Positions 42,116 to 51,438 of a stretch of 64,000 nucleotides of DNA are shown here, piece after piece. The notes under the pieces are model-generated. The model made no database searches. It had not been told where the DNA came from and saw nothing but the letters and a program-made list of their open reading frames with translations. The position numbers and the translations under genes are program-made. The stretch's first letter is position 1. Every line of letters starts with the position of its first letter. The DNA comes from Streptomyces sp. Ag109_O5-1 (GTDB lineage: Bacteria; Actinomycetota; Actinomycetes; Streptomycetales; Streptomycetaceae), in NCBI RefSeq assembly GCF_003814875.1, contig NZ_RKQF01000001.1:10168001-10232000 (forward strand), written 5' to 3'.

Positions 42116-42484
42116 TGAGCTGCTCCTCACTGTGCGTCCCTCCATGGGAGTGCCCCACGGTCGCGCGGGCGCACGACGGTCGTGACAGTGCGGACCCTTC
42201 TCGGCGTGACGGAGGGGCGATCAACCCGATCGCGCGGCACGGAGGATCCACTCGCGGTACGCGCCGGGCACACAGCATGCTCAAAGGTTGCATCAGCCGT
42301 TGCCGAACCTTGCCGAACCTTGAACGAGAGGGCGTTCGGCCTGGTGACAGCGGCGGTCCCGTTCCGGTCTTCCACGGCGTGGCCGGGCTCTGCTTCGTCG
42401 GCCTCACCCGGATCGATCGGGCGGCCGGGCATAGACTTGAGCCGCTGTGCCTCGGGCCGGGCATGAAACGGGGAGTTGGTGTCC

Positions 42485-43426
42485 ATGAGCGGGGACTGGG
42501 CGGGGGCGGGGCTGCCCCCGGCGGCAGCGGCGCGCATCGCGGAGGTACGGGACAGTGGCACGTGGTCCTCGGCGCTCTCCACGGGGGAGTTCGCCGCACT
42601 GCGCGCCGTGGGGTTCGAGCCGGTGGGGCAGGTCATGGGCTCGGCCGTGTACCACGTGGGCCGCAGCGGCCGGTACTGGGGCTATCACGACTGTCTTTAC
42701 GGGGGCATACAGTACGCCTTCAGCAGCGCCCCGGCGCCCGTCGCCCTCTCCGGACACGGCGCCCCGTCCGCCGGGCTCGTCGAGGTGCTCGACCGGGCGC
42801 GTCGTTCGGCCCTCGACCGGATGACCGCCGAGTGCTCGGCTCTCGGCGGCGACGGCGTCGTCGCCGCGCAGCTGACCGTGGCGCCCTTCGTGGCGCAGCC
42901 CAACTGCCTGGAGTTCAAGGTGATCGGGACTGCAGTGCGCGCGGCCGGGGCGGTACGGGCGCCGCAGCCCTTCACCTGCCACCTCGACGGCCAGGGGTTC
43001 GCGAAACTGGTGACCGCAGGATGGGTCCCGGTGGAACTGCTGTACGGGATGTCCATCGGCGTACGCCACGACGACTACCGCATCCGATCACAGACGCGCT
43101 CGTGGAACAACACCGAGGTCAGCGGTTGGAGCGAGCTCGTTCAGGCAGTGCGCTCCGACGCCCGTGCGCACCTGCGGGCGCAGACGGGGCGGCGTGGCGG
43201 CGACGGCGTGATCCTCTCCGCGGGCCGCCTGCGCATCTGGGGCGAGTCGTGCATGCGCAGGAGCAACGACGATCAGCGGGACCATGTGGCCGAGGCGACG
43301 TTGCTGGGTACCACCGTCGCCCGCTTCACGGTCCGCGAGCAATCCCCCCGCACACTCACCGTGATGCCGCTCGACCCTGAACGACGTCGGCGGATCATGC
43401 GTCGCACCGCTACCGATATACGATGA
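42485..43426 (+). CDS. YbjQ-like (DUF74) double-domain protein
   Basis: 313 residues from ATG 42,485, with GGGAG upstream. Two divergent copies of the YbjQ heavy-metal-binding-type domain are seen. The first has FAALRAVGFEPVGQVMGSAVYHVG, ARRSALDRMTAECSALGGDGVVAAQL and LEFKVIGTAVRA. The second starts FTCHLDGQGFAKLVTAGWVPVELLYGMSIG. The function of the family is unknown; it forms oligomeric rings in known structures and its metal role is unproven. It begins a three-gene cassette, 13 bases before the next gene. The C-terminus is Arg-rich (ERRRRIMRRT). The region 42,116-42,484 upstream shows only a short TTGCCGAACC direct repeat. Confidence 0.78.
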   Translation: MSGDWAGAGLPPAAAARIAEVRDSGTWSSALSTGEFAALRAVGFEPVGQVMGSAVYHVGRSGRYWGYHDCLYGGIQYAFSSAPAPVALSGHGAPSAGLVEVLDRARRSALDRMTAECSALGGDGVVAAQLTVAPFVAQPNCLEFKVIGTAVRAAGAVRAPQPFTCHLDGQGFAKLVTAGWVPVELLYGMSIGVRHDDYRIRSQTRSWNNTEVSGWSELVQAVRSDARAHLRAQTGRRGGDGVILSAGRLRIWGESCMRRSNDDQRDHVAEATLLGTTVARFTVREQSPRTLTVMPLDPERRRRIMRRTATDIR

Positions 43427-43439
43427 GGGGAACCCGTTC

Positions 43440-44300
43440 ATGAGCGTCTTCAACCCCGCCGATGGCAGCCCCGACGGGATGTCCGCCCAGGGCGTGCCGG
43501 CCGACGCGATGCGGCGGCTGGCCGAGTTGCAGCCGGGCAAGCCGGGTTCGATCTTCACCAGTGACCTGTCGGTCAACGAGTTCTTGCTGGTGCGCGAGGC
43601 GGGATTCCGGCCCATCGGCCTCGTCCTCGGCAGTTCGATCTACCACGTGGGCATCCAGCTGGGTCGCTGGGGCAAGAACCAGGAGCTGACGACGCTCAGC
43701 CAGGCGATGTACCACGCCCGTGAGCTGGCGATGACCCGCATGGAGGCGGAGGCGGCCCAACTGGGCGCGGACGGTATCGTCGGCGTGCGGCTGAGCGTCG
43801 AGGCCCGTGAATTCGGCAACGACGTCGCGGAGTTCATCGCGATCGGCACCGCGGTCAAGGCCGATCACCCGGCGCCGGGTGGCAACGGCGGCAGCTGGCG
43901 CAACCTCAAGGGCCAGCCGTTCACCTCGGACCTCAACGGTCAGGACTTCTGGACGCTCATCCGCGCCGGCTACGCCCCGCTGGGCATGGTGATGGGCACC
44001 TGCGTCTACCACATCGCCCACCAGAAGATGGGACAGATGTTCTCCAACATCGGCAAGAACGTGGAGATCGAGCAGTTCACGCAGGCGCTGTACGACGCGC
44101 GGGAGCTGGCGATGGCGCGGATGCAGCACGAGGCGGAGGAACTGCGAGCGGAGGGTGTCGTCGGCGTACAGCTCAACGCGCACAACCACCGCTGGGGCGG
44201 TCACACCACCGAGTTCTTCGCGATCGGCACGGCCGTACGGCCGCTGCGCGAGGACCACGTCATCGAGCGACCGACGATGGTGCTCAGCCTGGACGGCTGA
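43440..44300 (+). CDS. YbjQ-like (DUF74) double-domain protein, paralogue
   Basis: 286 residues, ATG 43,440 with AGGGG upstream. Both halves are good YbjQ repeats: SIFTSDLSVNEFLLVREAGFRPIGLVLGSSIYHVG, with MTRMEAEAAQLGADGIVGVRL and EFIAIGTAVKAD; then PFTSDLNGQDFWTLIRAGYAPLGMVMGTCVYHIA, with MARMQHEAEELRAEGVVGVQL and EFFAIGTAVRPL. It is more canonical than its upstream neighbour and is probably a partner in the same complex. Confidence 0.82.
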   Translation: MSVFNPADGSPDGMSAQGVPADAMRRLAELQPGKPGSIFTSDLSVNEFLLVREAGFRPIGLVLGSSIYHVGIQLGRWGKNQELTTLSQAMYHARELAMTRMEAEAAQLGADGIVGVRLSVEAREFGNDVAEFIAIGTAVKADHPAPGGNGGSWRNLKGQPFTSDLNGQDFWTLIRAGYAPLGMVMGTCVYHIAHQKMGQMFSNIGKNVEIEQFTQALYDARELAMARMQHEAEELRAEGVVGVQLNAHNHRWGGHTTEFFAIGTAVRPLREDHVIERPTMVLSLDG

Positions 44301-44351
44301 GCGTCCGGCCCAGCAGACTCGGACCAACCGCACACCACGAGAGGCCCCGCG

Positions 44352-44789
44352 ATGACCTCCCCACACGACCCCGTCCCGTTCGAGCCCGACGGCGCATCGG
44401 ACTCCATCGACCTGCTGACGGCCGCGCTGCGCAGGGACGCCGCCGATCTGGACGTCTATGCCCAGGTGGTCACCGTGACACTTGCGGAGGCGCTGCCGCC
44501 GGGTTCCGTCGTCGTCGAGCGCAAGCGGAGCATGGCCGATCGGCTCGCGGGCCGTGCCGGCCGCGTCGACCGGCTCGAGGTCTTCCTCGGCGAGCAGCGT
44601 CTCGTGCTCGACCTCAAGGGCGGGCAGCCCACGGGCGAGGTGTGCAAGGAGGTCCGCGGCGTGGTGCTCTCGCGGCGCCCGGTGGCGCTCGACGAGTGGG
44701 TACGGGAGCTCGCGGTCGCGATCGCGGCCCGTGCACAGTCCGACGCGCGGGCACGGGCGGCGCTGGAGCGGCTGGTACTCGGGGAGTGA
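44352..44789 (+). CDS. small protein of unknown function in YbjQ cassette
   Basis: 145 residues starting 51 bases after the YbjQ paralogue. It has no signal or membrane segment and is acidic then Arg-rich, with a repeated alternation of charged residues (SVVVERKRSMADRLAGRAGRVDRLEVFLGEQRLVLDLKGG). I cannot assign a family. Conserved position behind two YbjQ proteins would suggest a shared function. Confidence 0.65.
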   Translation: MTSPHDPVPFEPDGASDSIDLLTAALRRDAADLDVYAQVVTVTLAEALPPGSVVVERKRSMADRLAGRAGRVDRLEVFLGEQRLVLDLKGGQPTGEVCKEVRGVVLSRRPVALDEWVRELAVAIAARAQSDARARAALERLVLGE

Positions 44790-44864
44790 GGGCGCAGCCT
44801 CCCTGGCCGAGGACCGGCTGCGCATCCTTCTCAAGGCCGTGAGTGACATTCATGACCGCCGAGC

Positions 44865-44887
44865 CTGAGGTGTTCTTTCAGCCTCAG
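44865..44887. terminator. possible bidirectional terminator
   Basis: CTGAGG (44,865-44,870) and CCTCAG (44,882-44,887) flank an 11-base T-containing loop between the convergent YbjQ cassette and M1 peptidase genes. The stem is short, so confidence is modest. Confidence 0.4.
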
Positions 44888-44931
44888 AGCCGAGCCAGGG
44901 GCCGCTCCGGCGGCCCGGCGGGCAGGTGTTG

Positions 44932-46341
44932 TCAGGGCATGGCGGGCGGCAGTGGTGGGAGGCGTTCGTCATAGAGCCAGGCGTACAGCAGCGGCTCGAC
45001 CGTCGCAGGCATGGAGCGTCCGGCGTGGGCGACGAAGGCCGCGGTGTCGGCGCTCCTGCCGTGGTGGGCGTGGTGCCAGCCGCGCAGCATCGCGAAGAAC
45101 CGCTCGTCGCCCGCTGCCAGACGCAGCGCGTGCAGGGTGCACGCGCCGCGGGTGTAGACGCGGTCGTCGAACATGCGGTCCGGTCCGGGGTCGGCGATCC
45201 GCAGGCCGTCCTGTTCCCGCGCCAGTGTGTGCCAGGCCGCCCTGGCGATGGTGTCGGCCGAGTCCTCGCCGATGTGCTCCGACCACAGCCACTCCCCGTA
45301 GGTGGCGAAGCCCTCGTTGAGCCAGATGTCCCGCCAGTCCTGCAGGCTCACGCTGTTGCCGAACCACTGGTGGACGAGTTCATGGGCGACGAGCGTCTCC
45401 GACGTGCGGCCGCCGTCGATGTGGTTGCGGCCGAAGACGGACGCGGTCTGGTTCTCGACGGGCTCGTCCAGGTCGGCATCCACCACGACCGCGCCGTACG
45501 TCTCGAAGGGATACGCACCGAACCAGCCGGTGAACGTCTCGAACATCTCGGGCTGGCGGGCCAGGTCGTACTCGGCCTGCCGGGAGAGGCGGGCGGGGTA
45601 CGCGTCGCGGCCGGTGACCAGGCGGCCGGTCGCGGTGTCGCGGGCCCGCCAGGTCCGGTGGGTGAAGCGGCCCGTGTACAGCGCGGCCAGGTACGGAGCC
45701 ATCGGCCCGGGGTGGTGGTACGTCCAGCACTCGGTCGTCCCCGTGCTGCTGTGCTCCAGGAGCGTGCCGTTGGCGAGCGCCTGGTGGCCGCGGGGCACGG
45801 TCACCCGGAAGGTGAACTCGGCCTTGTCATCAGGCCGGTCGTTGCACGGGAACCACGACGGGGCGCCGAGCGGCTGAGCGGCCACCAGTGTGCCGTCGTG
45901 CGGGTCGCCGGTGCGGTCCCAGCCGATGAGGCCGAACGGCGTGCGCACCGGGCCCGGCCGGCCGCCGTAGCCGATCTCCAGGGTGAACGGCGTGCCCGCC
46001 CCGATCGGGCGCGGTGCGGGCAGGACCAGCTTGCGTCCAGTCCGGCGCGGGCGCACGGACGCCCCGTCGACCCGGGCGTCGCGCACGCTCAGCCCGGCGA
46101 GGTCGAGGTGGACCTGCCGCAGCGTCCGCTCGGCCACCGCGCGGATGTGCGCCCGGCCGTCGAGCGTCGCGGCGGCCGGGTCGTACGTCAGCCGCAGGTC
46201 GTAGGCGACGGTGCGGTGATCGTGGGTGCCATGGCTCGCGAAGTAGCGTTCGGCCTGCCGGGGCAGACTGTCCATGGCCGTGACCGCGAGCGGGGCGAGC
46301 GCCGCGCCGCGGATCAGCGAGCGTCGGCTGCACCACGTCAT
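44932..46341 (-). CDS. M1-family zinc aminopeptidase coupled to the Pls/PosA synthetase
   Basis: 469 residues. A Tat-like N-terminus (CSRRSLIRGAALAPLAVTAM) suggests export. The zinc site is HELVHQWF (about residues 318-325) with the distal Glu in WLNEGFATYGEW. The exopeptidase-type loop preceding it appears as VENQTASVFG rather than a clear GAMEN. Its start overlaps the synthetase stop (ATGA), so the two are co-translated. In epsilon-poly-L-lysine producers the polymer-degrading enzyme is a zinc aminopeptidase of this kind. Here it most likely hydrolyses or trims the product of the upstream synthetase, protecting the producer; that is inference. Confidence 0.85.
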   Translation of the reverse strand: MTWCSRRSLIRGAALAPLAVTAMDSLPRQAERYFASHGTHDHRTVAYDLRLTYDPAAATLDGRAHIRAVAERTLRQVHLDLAGLSVRDARVDGASVRPRRTGRKLVLPAPRPIGAGTPFTLEIGYGGRPGPVRTPFGLIGWDRTGDPHDGTLVAAQPLGAPSWFPCNDRPDDKAEFTFRVTVPRGHQALANGTLLEHSSTGTTECWTYHHPGPMAPYLAALYTGRFTHRTWRARDTATGRLVTGRDAYPARLSRQAEYDLARQPEMFETFTGWFGAYPFETYGAVVVDADLDEPVENQTASVFGRNHIDGGRTSETLVAHELVHQWFGNSVSLQDWRDIWLNEGFATYGEWLWSEHIGEDSADTIARAAWHTLAREQDGLRIADPGPDRMFDDRVYTRGACTLHALRLAAGDERFFAMLRGWHHAHHGRSADTAAFVAHAGRSMPATVEPLLYAWLYDERLPPLPPAMP

Positions 46342-49300
46342 GCCGCCTCGCCTTCGCCGAAGCGGGCCGCGCCGTCGGCCGCGGAGACACCGGCGATGGG
46401 GTTGCCGGCCCAGCGCGTGCCGTCGGGCACCGTCTCACCACGCATCACGAGGGAGGCCGCGGCGACGGACGCGCCGGCGCCGATCGTGGTGCCGGGCAGG
46501 GCGATGCTGTGCGGGCCGAGAGACGCTCCGGCGGCCAGGCGTACGGCGTCCATCCGCATGATCCGGTCGTGGAACAGATGGGTCTGCAGGACGCAGCCGC
46601 GGTTGACGCTGACCCCGTCGCCGAGGCTGACCAGGTCGGTCTCCGGCAGCCAGTACGTGTCGCACCACACCCCCCGGCCGACACGCGCGCCGAGCGTGCG
46701 CAGCCACCAGTTCAGCGCGGGCGTGCCGAGGTGCGCGCCCGCGCCCCAGGGTACGGCCAGCGTCTCCACGAACGTGTCGAACAGCTCGTTGCGCCACACG
46801 AACGACGACCACAGGGGCCGTTCGACCGGCCGGAAGCGGCCCACGAGGAGCCACTTGGCGCCGGTCGTGGTCAGACAGGCCAGCACGGACGCGGCAAGCA
46901 GCAGAGGGGCGCCGACCAGTGCGGCCAGCGGAAGTCCGCCGCGGTCCAGGGCCTCCTGCTCGGTGAGGAACACGCCCTCGGCCAGGAGCGTGCCGAGGAT
47001 CACGGGCAGCAGCCGGCACAGCTCCACGGCCGCGCGGGCCGCCACCAGCCGTCGGCGCGGGGCGAACGTCCGCGCAGGGTCGGCGCTGTCGGCTACGCGC
47101 GGCAACGGCATCACGGGCCGGCCGATCCAGGACATGCCCGGCCCGCCGTGGGCCGGTGCGTCGGAGAGCACACCCACGAGCGCCCGGTCGGGGACGTCAC
47201 GGCCGGGTGCGACGATGCCCGAGTTCCCCACGAACGCGCGCGCCCCGATCCGCACGGGCCCCAACCGCATCCATCCGTCGCGCAGTTCGAACGGCGCGAC
47301 GAGCGTGTCGTCCGCCAGGAAGGCCCCGTCGTCCACCTGAAGCAGGGACGGCAGCGGCAGCACGGTGGAGATCTCGGTACCGCGGCCGACGCGTGCGCCG
47401 AGCAGGCGCAGCCAGTACGGCGTGGCCAGACTCGCGTAAAGAGGGAACAGGCTGCCGCGGGCACCGTCGACCAGTCGGGTCACCAGCCAGGCCCGCAGGG
47501 CCACGCCCCCGTCCGCGCGGTGCAGACCGGGCTTGATCGAGCGGCTCAGCAGACGCACGGTGACCGCGGTGACCAGCATCCCGCACACCATGGTCAGGAC
47601 CGCGAGCAACGGCGCGGCGGCGAGCAGATGCCCGGCCGCGCCCGGCAGCGTCGGCGTGTGGCGCACCAGCAGCCAGGTGACGAGCAGTGCCGGGGCCGCC
47701 GCGAGCAGCGACAGCAGGGGCAGCAGGACGAGGCACAGCGCGTAGGCCAGGTGCCGGCCGCGCGAGCGGACCGCCGGCCGTGCGGGCCAGCCGACGCCCG
47801 CGAGGCGTTCAGCAGGCTCGGCCGGCCGGGCCGGCGAACCGCTCCATACATGGCCGTCGGGGACCCGGCCGTCGAGACAGCTCCCGGCGGTGAGTTCCGC
47901 GCCGCGTCCCAGCACGGCGCCCGGCAGCAGTGTGCTGCGGTGGCCCACCCGGGCGCCCGCGCCGAGGGTGACGGTGCCGATACGCAGCCGGTCGCCGTCG
48001 AGCCACCAGCCCGCGATGTCCGCCTCGGGTTCGACGCTGCAACCGTCGCCCAGTTCGGCCAGGCCTGTCACCGGGGGCATGGTGTGAAGCCGTACGTCGC
48101 GTCCGGTCCGGCAGCCGAGGGTCCGGGCGTACAGCGCGGCCCACGGGGTGCCGAGCAGGGCGGGAACACCGAACGCGGCCACCGCCCGTTCCGCGGTCCA
48201 CAGCCGCAGATGGACACGTCCGCCGCGCGGATACGCTCCCGGGGCGATCGAGCCGGCCAGCGTACGGGCGAGGACCGCGCCGACCAGGCCACGCAGTGGC
48301 GCGCTGAACAGCACTGCCCAGCCCACCAGGACCAGCCACCACGACGTGTGCGGGGCCCAGCGGTGCGGGGCGATCCAGCCGAGCACGTTGTCCACCGCCG
48401 CCAGGCCGACCAGGGCGCGCAGCCCGGTGATGCCGTAACCGGCCTGGGTGACCAGGAACTGGACGACAGCGGTCCGCCGGGGTACCGGCCGGACGGGGCG
48501 TACCTTCCGCACGGAGCCGGTCAGGGAGTTGAGATGGTCGGCCATGCTCTGGAGCACAGGGTGCCGGTAGAGGTCGGCGACGGAGAGACCCGGATAGTCC
48601 TCGCGCAGTAACGAGGCCATCCGGGCGGCGGTCAGGCTGCTGCCGCCGAGATCCACGAAATGGCTGTCGGGGCCGGGGCGCAGGCCCAGCAGCTGCTCCC
48701 AGATGTCCGCCAGCCGTGCGGCCGTCCCCTGCAGCCGCTGCGCGGCGCCGCCCTGGTCGGCGTCGGCCAGGGGCACCGGCCAGGGCAGCGCCTTCCGGTC
48801 GACCTTGCCGGACGCACGGGTGGGCAGGTCCGTCACCTCGGCAAGGACCGGTACCAGCGGTGCGGGCAGCCGCTCGCTCAGCAGTGCCCTGGCCTTGGCG
48901 GCCTCGAAGGCGGAGCGGCCCTCGGCGTCCTGCTGCGGGATGACGTAGCCGACCAGCACCTGGGTACCGGCCGCGGTCGACTGCACGGCCGCGGCTGCCC
49001 CGCGCACGCCCGGCAGGGCGAGGAGGGCCGCGTCGATCTCGCCGAGTTCGATACGGCGTCCGCCGAGCTTGATCTGGTCGTCCACGCGTCCGAGGAAGAC
49101 CAGTCCCTCGGCGTCGGCGCGCACCAGGTCGCCCGAGCGGTAGGCGCGCGGCGAGTCCAGCGCCGGGCACGGCCGGAAGCGCTCCGTGTCCTTGACGGGA
49201 TCGAGGTAGCGCGCGGTTCCGGCGCCGGCGATGACCAGTTCGCCTTGCTCGCCGTAGGCCACCGGTTGCCCGGCCTCGTCCACCACCGCCAACTCCCAGC

Positions 49301-50294
49301 CGGCCAGCGGCAGCCCGATGCGCACCGGCTGCCCGGGCGCCAGCAGGGCGGCGCAGGCCACGACGGTGGTCTCCGTGGGGCCGTAGGTGTTCCACATCTC
49401 CCGCCCGGGGCGGGCGAACCGATCGACGAGACCGGGAGGGCATGCCTCGCCGCCGAGGATCAGTAATCGCACCTGGGCCAGCGTCTCCTGGGGCCACATG
49501 GCCAGCAGCGTGGGGACGGTGGAGACGACGGTGATCCCACGCTGCGTCAGCCAGGGGCCCAACTCGTGGCCGGCCCGTACCAGGGCCCGTTCGGCCGGCA
49601 CCAGGCAGGCGCCGGAACGCCAAGCCAGCCACATCTCCTCGCAGGAGGCGTCGAAGGCGACGGACAGCCCCGCCAGCACCCGGTCGCCGGGGCCGAGCGG
49701 ACGGCCACGCAGGAACAACGCGGCCTCGGCGTCCACGAAGGCGGCGGCGGAACGGTGGGTGACGGCCACGCCCTTGGGCGCACCGGTCGAGCCGGACGTG
49801 AAGATGATCCACGCGTCGTCCCCGGGAGCGGGCGCGGCTCCCGCCATCGCTCCGGACGGCGGCGCGAGGCCGGCCGGCTGCGGGTGCGGCCCCAGGACGT
49901 GGCACACGCCGGCCTCGCGGAACACCGTGGCGGCGCGCTCCTCGGGATCGTCGGCGTCGACCGGGACATAGGCCGCACCGCAGTGCAGTACGGCGAGGAT
50001 CGACAGGTACAGCTCGGCGCCACCCGACGGCACTCGAATGCCGACCCGGTCGCCGGGGCCGATTCCCTGCTCGGCGAGGTGGCGGCTGCGTCGGTGGGCC
50101 TCGGCGCACAGTTCGAGGTACGACAGCACCTCGGCGCCGGTGTCCAGGGCGGGTGCGTCCGGGTGCAGGGCGGCGGTGGCCTGCAGGACATCGACGAGGG
50201 TGCGGGGCGACGCGGCCGCCGCGGAGCGGAAGAGAGCCCGGCCCTCAGGGGGCTCGGGAGACGGTGGCGGGGCATCGAGTGCGGTCGATGTCAA
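46338..50294 (-). CDS. Pls/PosA-family non-ribosomal homopolymer synthetase
   Basis: 1318 residues from TTG 50,294 (AGAGG 7 bases upstream), almost exactly the size of epsilon-poly-L-lysine synthetase. An adenylation domain (about 30-510) has FTSGSTGAPKG, FDASCEEMW, NTYGPTETT, YRSGDLV, GRVDDQIKLGGRRIELGEI and GKVDRKALP. A carrier domain follows with the phosphopantetheine Ser in FVDLGGSSLTAARM (about 551). The remainder alternates six membrane segments with three left-handed beta-helix-type soluble segments (GARVGHRSTLLPGAVLGRGAELTAGS), the condensing part of Pls enzymes. It lacks classical condensation and thioesterase domains, as expected. It probably makes a membrane-linked isopeptide homopolymer of a basic amino acid; the monomer is not readable with confidence. 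Confidence 0.88.
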   Translation of the reverse strand: MTSTALDAPPPSPEPPEGRALFRSAAAASPRTLVDVLQATAALHPDAPALDTGAEVLSYLELCAEAHRRSRHLAEQGIGPGDRVGIRVPSGGAELYLSILAVLHCGAAYVPVDADDPEERAATVFREAGVCHVLGPHPQPAGLAPPSGAMAGAAPAPGDDAWIIFTSGSTGAPKGVAVTHRSAAAFVDAEAALFLRGRPLGPGDRVLAGLSVAFDASCEEMWLAWRSGACLVPAERALVRAGHELGPWLTQRGITVVSTVPTLLAMWPQETLAQVRLLILGGEACPPGLVDRFARPGREMWNTYGPTETTVVACAALLAPGQPVRIGLPLAGWELAVVDEAGQPVAYGEQGELVIAGAGTARYLDPVKDTERFRPCPALDSPRAYRSGDLVRADAEGLVFLGRVDDQIKLGGRRIELGEIDAALLALPGVRGAAAAVQSTAAGTQVLVGYVIPQQDAEGRSAFEAAKARALLSERLPAPLVPVLAEVTDLPTRASGKVDRKALPWPVPLADADQGGAAQRLQGTAARLADIWEQLLGLRPGPDSHFVDLGGSSLTAARMASLLREDYPGLSVADLYRHPVLQSMADHLNSLTGSVRKVRPVRPVPRRTAVVQFLVTQAGYGITGLRALVGLAAVDNVLGWIAPHRWAPHTSWWLVLVGWAVLFSAPLRGLVGAVLARTLAGSIAPGAYPRGGRVHLRLWTAERAVAAFGVPALLGTPWAALYARTLGCRTGRDVRLHTMPPVTGLAELGDGCSVEPEADIAGWWLDGDRLRIGTVTLGAGARVGHRSTLLPGAVLGRGAELTAGSCLDGRVPDGHVWSGSPARPAEPAERLAGVGWPARPAVRSRGRHLAYALCLVLLPLLSLLAAAPALLVTWLLVRHTPTLPGAAGHLLAAAPLLAVLTMVCGMLVTAVTVRLLSRSIKPGLHRADGGVALRAWLVTRLVDGARGSLFPLYASLATPYWLRLLGARVGRGTEISTVLPLPSLLQVDDGAFLADDTLVAPFELRDGWMRLGPVRIGARAFVGNSGIVAPGRDVPDRALVGVLSDAPAHGGPGMSWIGRPVMPLPRVADSADPARTFAPRRRLVAARAAVELCRLLPVILGTLLAEGVFLTEQEALDRGGLPLAALVGAPLLLAASVLACLTTTGAKWLLVGRFRPVERPLWSSFVWRNELFDTFVETLAVPWGAGAHLGTPALNWWLRTLGARVGRGVWCDTYWLPETDLVSLGDGVSVNRGCVLQTHLFHDRIMRMDAVRLAAGASLGPHSIALPGTTIGAGASVAAASLVMRGETVPDGTRWAGNPIAGVSAADGAARFGEGEAA

Positions 50295-50842
50295 AGTCGT
50301 GCCTCTGGATTTCGGTACCTACGGGCTTCAAGCCCCTTATGCACTGTGAGAGGGCTGTGAGCATCGGCACGTTCGCCAACTCCGAGCAATTGATTAACTG
50401 CCCCGCCATGGGAGGAAATTGACGAACCATAGACCCTGGCGGTGTGATTCGGTCACCTTGCGCAGACTCTTTTCGATTGAGGAAAGAACTGGACGAGAGT
50501 CTGGTTCGTTTCTCCGTGCGGGCTCTGTCGAAGCCTTAAAGGAAAAGGGAGTCGGACCGCAGCCGGGTCGCAGTGCGGTCGCGATGACGGAATAGCCGCC
50601 TCGAAGGTTGCCAACGGTGTTTTCGCGGTTTAGTTCGCTGCTCCCGGACGGGCTGCGGCAAACCGATCGCGACCCGCACCACGGACATTGACGGACCGCC
50701 GTAAGAGGCGCGGGCGGTGCGGCGGGAGCGCCGTCGTGTGTTCATCAGCGGTCGTTCGCATGGCTCGGACGCGTCGGCAGACGTGCTGCGTCGCCTCGCG
50801 CCGAGGACCGGCGGCCTGGCTGCCGCCGCACGTGGCGTCATG
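50295..50842. other. intergenic region upstream of the Pls-like operon
   Basis: No convincing gene. The 50,340-50,550 part is AT-richer than its surroundings (for example AATTGATTAAC and TTAAAGGAAAAGGG) and probably contains the promoter of the minus-strand synthetase operon, but I cannot pick a clear -10/-35 pair. No repeat or strong dyad was noticed. Confidence 0.4.
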
Positions 50843-51292
50843 TCAGATGTGGTCCCGTTCCCTGCGCCATGCTGCAAGCCGCGCCATTTGCTCACCCATG
50901 CCGCGTGCTCCGGCCAGCGGCGTGTGGACGTGGGGCCAGACCGAGCGCACGAGGCTGATGTGTCGTGCACCGCCGAGGGCGACCACGGGGTCAAGGCCGA
51001 CGATGTCACGCACGGTCGCCTGCTCCAGAAGGACCTGGCTCGTCACCGCGTCGGCAGCGCCATGGGGTGTGTCGTACGGCTCGATGACGTCGTCCAGTTC
51101 GAGGAGTCCGTGGCGTGCGGAGAGAATGAGCAGCCGGTCGGGTTGCAGTGCATCGGCCGCCTTGCGGCATGCCCGGTGGTAGGAGCCGACGTACATGTCT
51201 GCCGAGCGTGCAGGCACGCCGAGTTTGCGGCTGCCGCACGGGATGACGACGAGTTGTGGCTTGAAGTAGTCGAGATGGTCGTTTGCGGTCAT
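50843..51292 (-). CDS. DUF6884-like protein
   Basis: 149 residues. The sequence has the layout of DUF6884-type proteins: VVIPCGSRKL near the N-terminus, ADMYVGSYHRACRKAADAL, then LLILSARHGLLELDDVIEPYDT, VRDIVGLDPVVALGGARHISLV. It is soluble with no signal. The family is of unknown function and is often found near phage or plasmid genes; the conserved Cys-Gly-Ser-x-Lys near the N-terminus could be an active-site motif. No partner gene lies next to it. Confidence 0.7.
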   Translation of the reverse strand: MTANDHLDYFKPQLVVIPCGSRKLGVPARSADMYVGSYHRACRKAADALQPDRLLILSARHGLLELDDVIEPYDTPHGAADAVTSQVLLEQATVRDIVGLDPVVALGGARHISLVRSVWPHVHTPLAGARGMGEQMARLAAWRRERDHI

Positions 51293-51438
51293 GCGTGTCG
51301 TCCTGCCTGTGCGTGTGATGAGGGCGGTACCGATCGTGTGCGCGCCCCGTGCGTCCTGGCGGAGCGGCAGTCCGAGAGAGCGGGGCCGGGCCGTTCCGGG
51401 GGCTTGAGCGCCTGCGGTGTCCCGGGAGGTCGGAGGGG

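Noticed and set aside
46509..48611. 700-codon plus-strand frame inside the synthetase gene
   Set aside because: Antisense shadow of the Pls/PosA gene, rich in Arg, Gly and Gln with no family resemblance.
50536..51009. Minus-strand frame overlapping the DUF6884-like gene
   Set aside because: Ser/Arg-rich shadow translation; the 149-residue frame with conserved motifs is the real gene.
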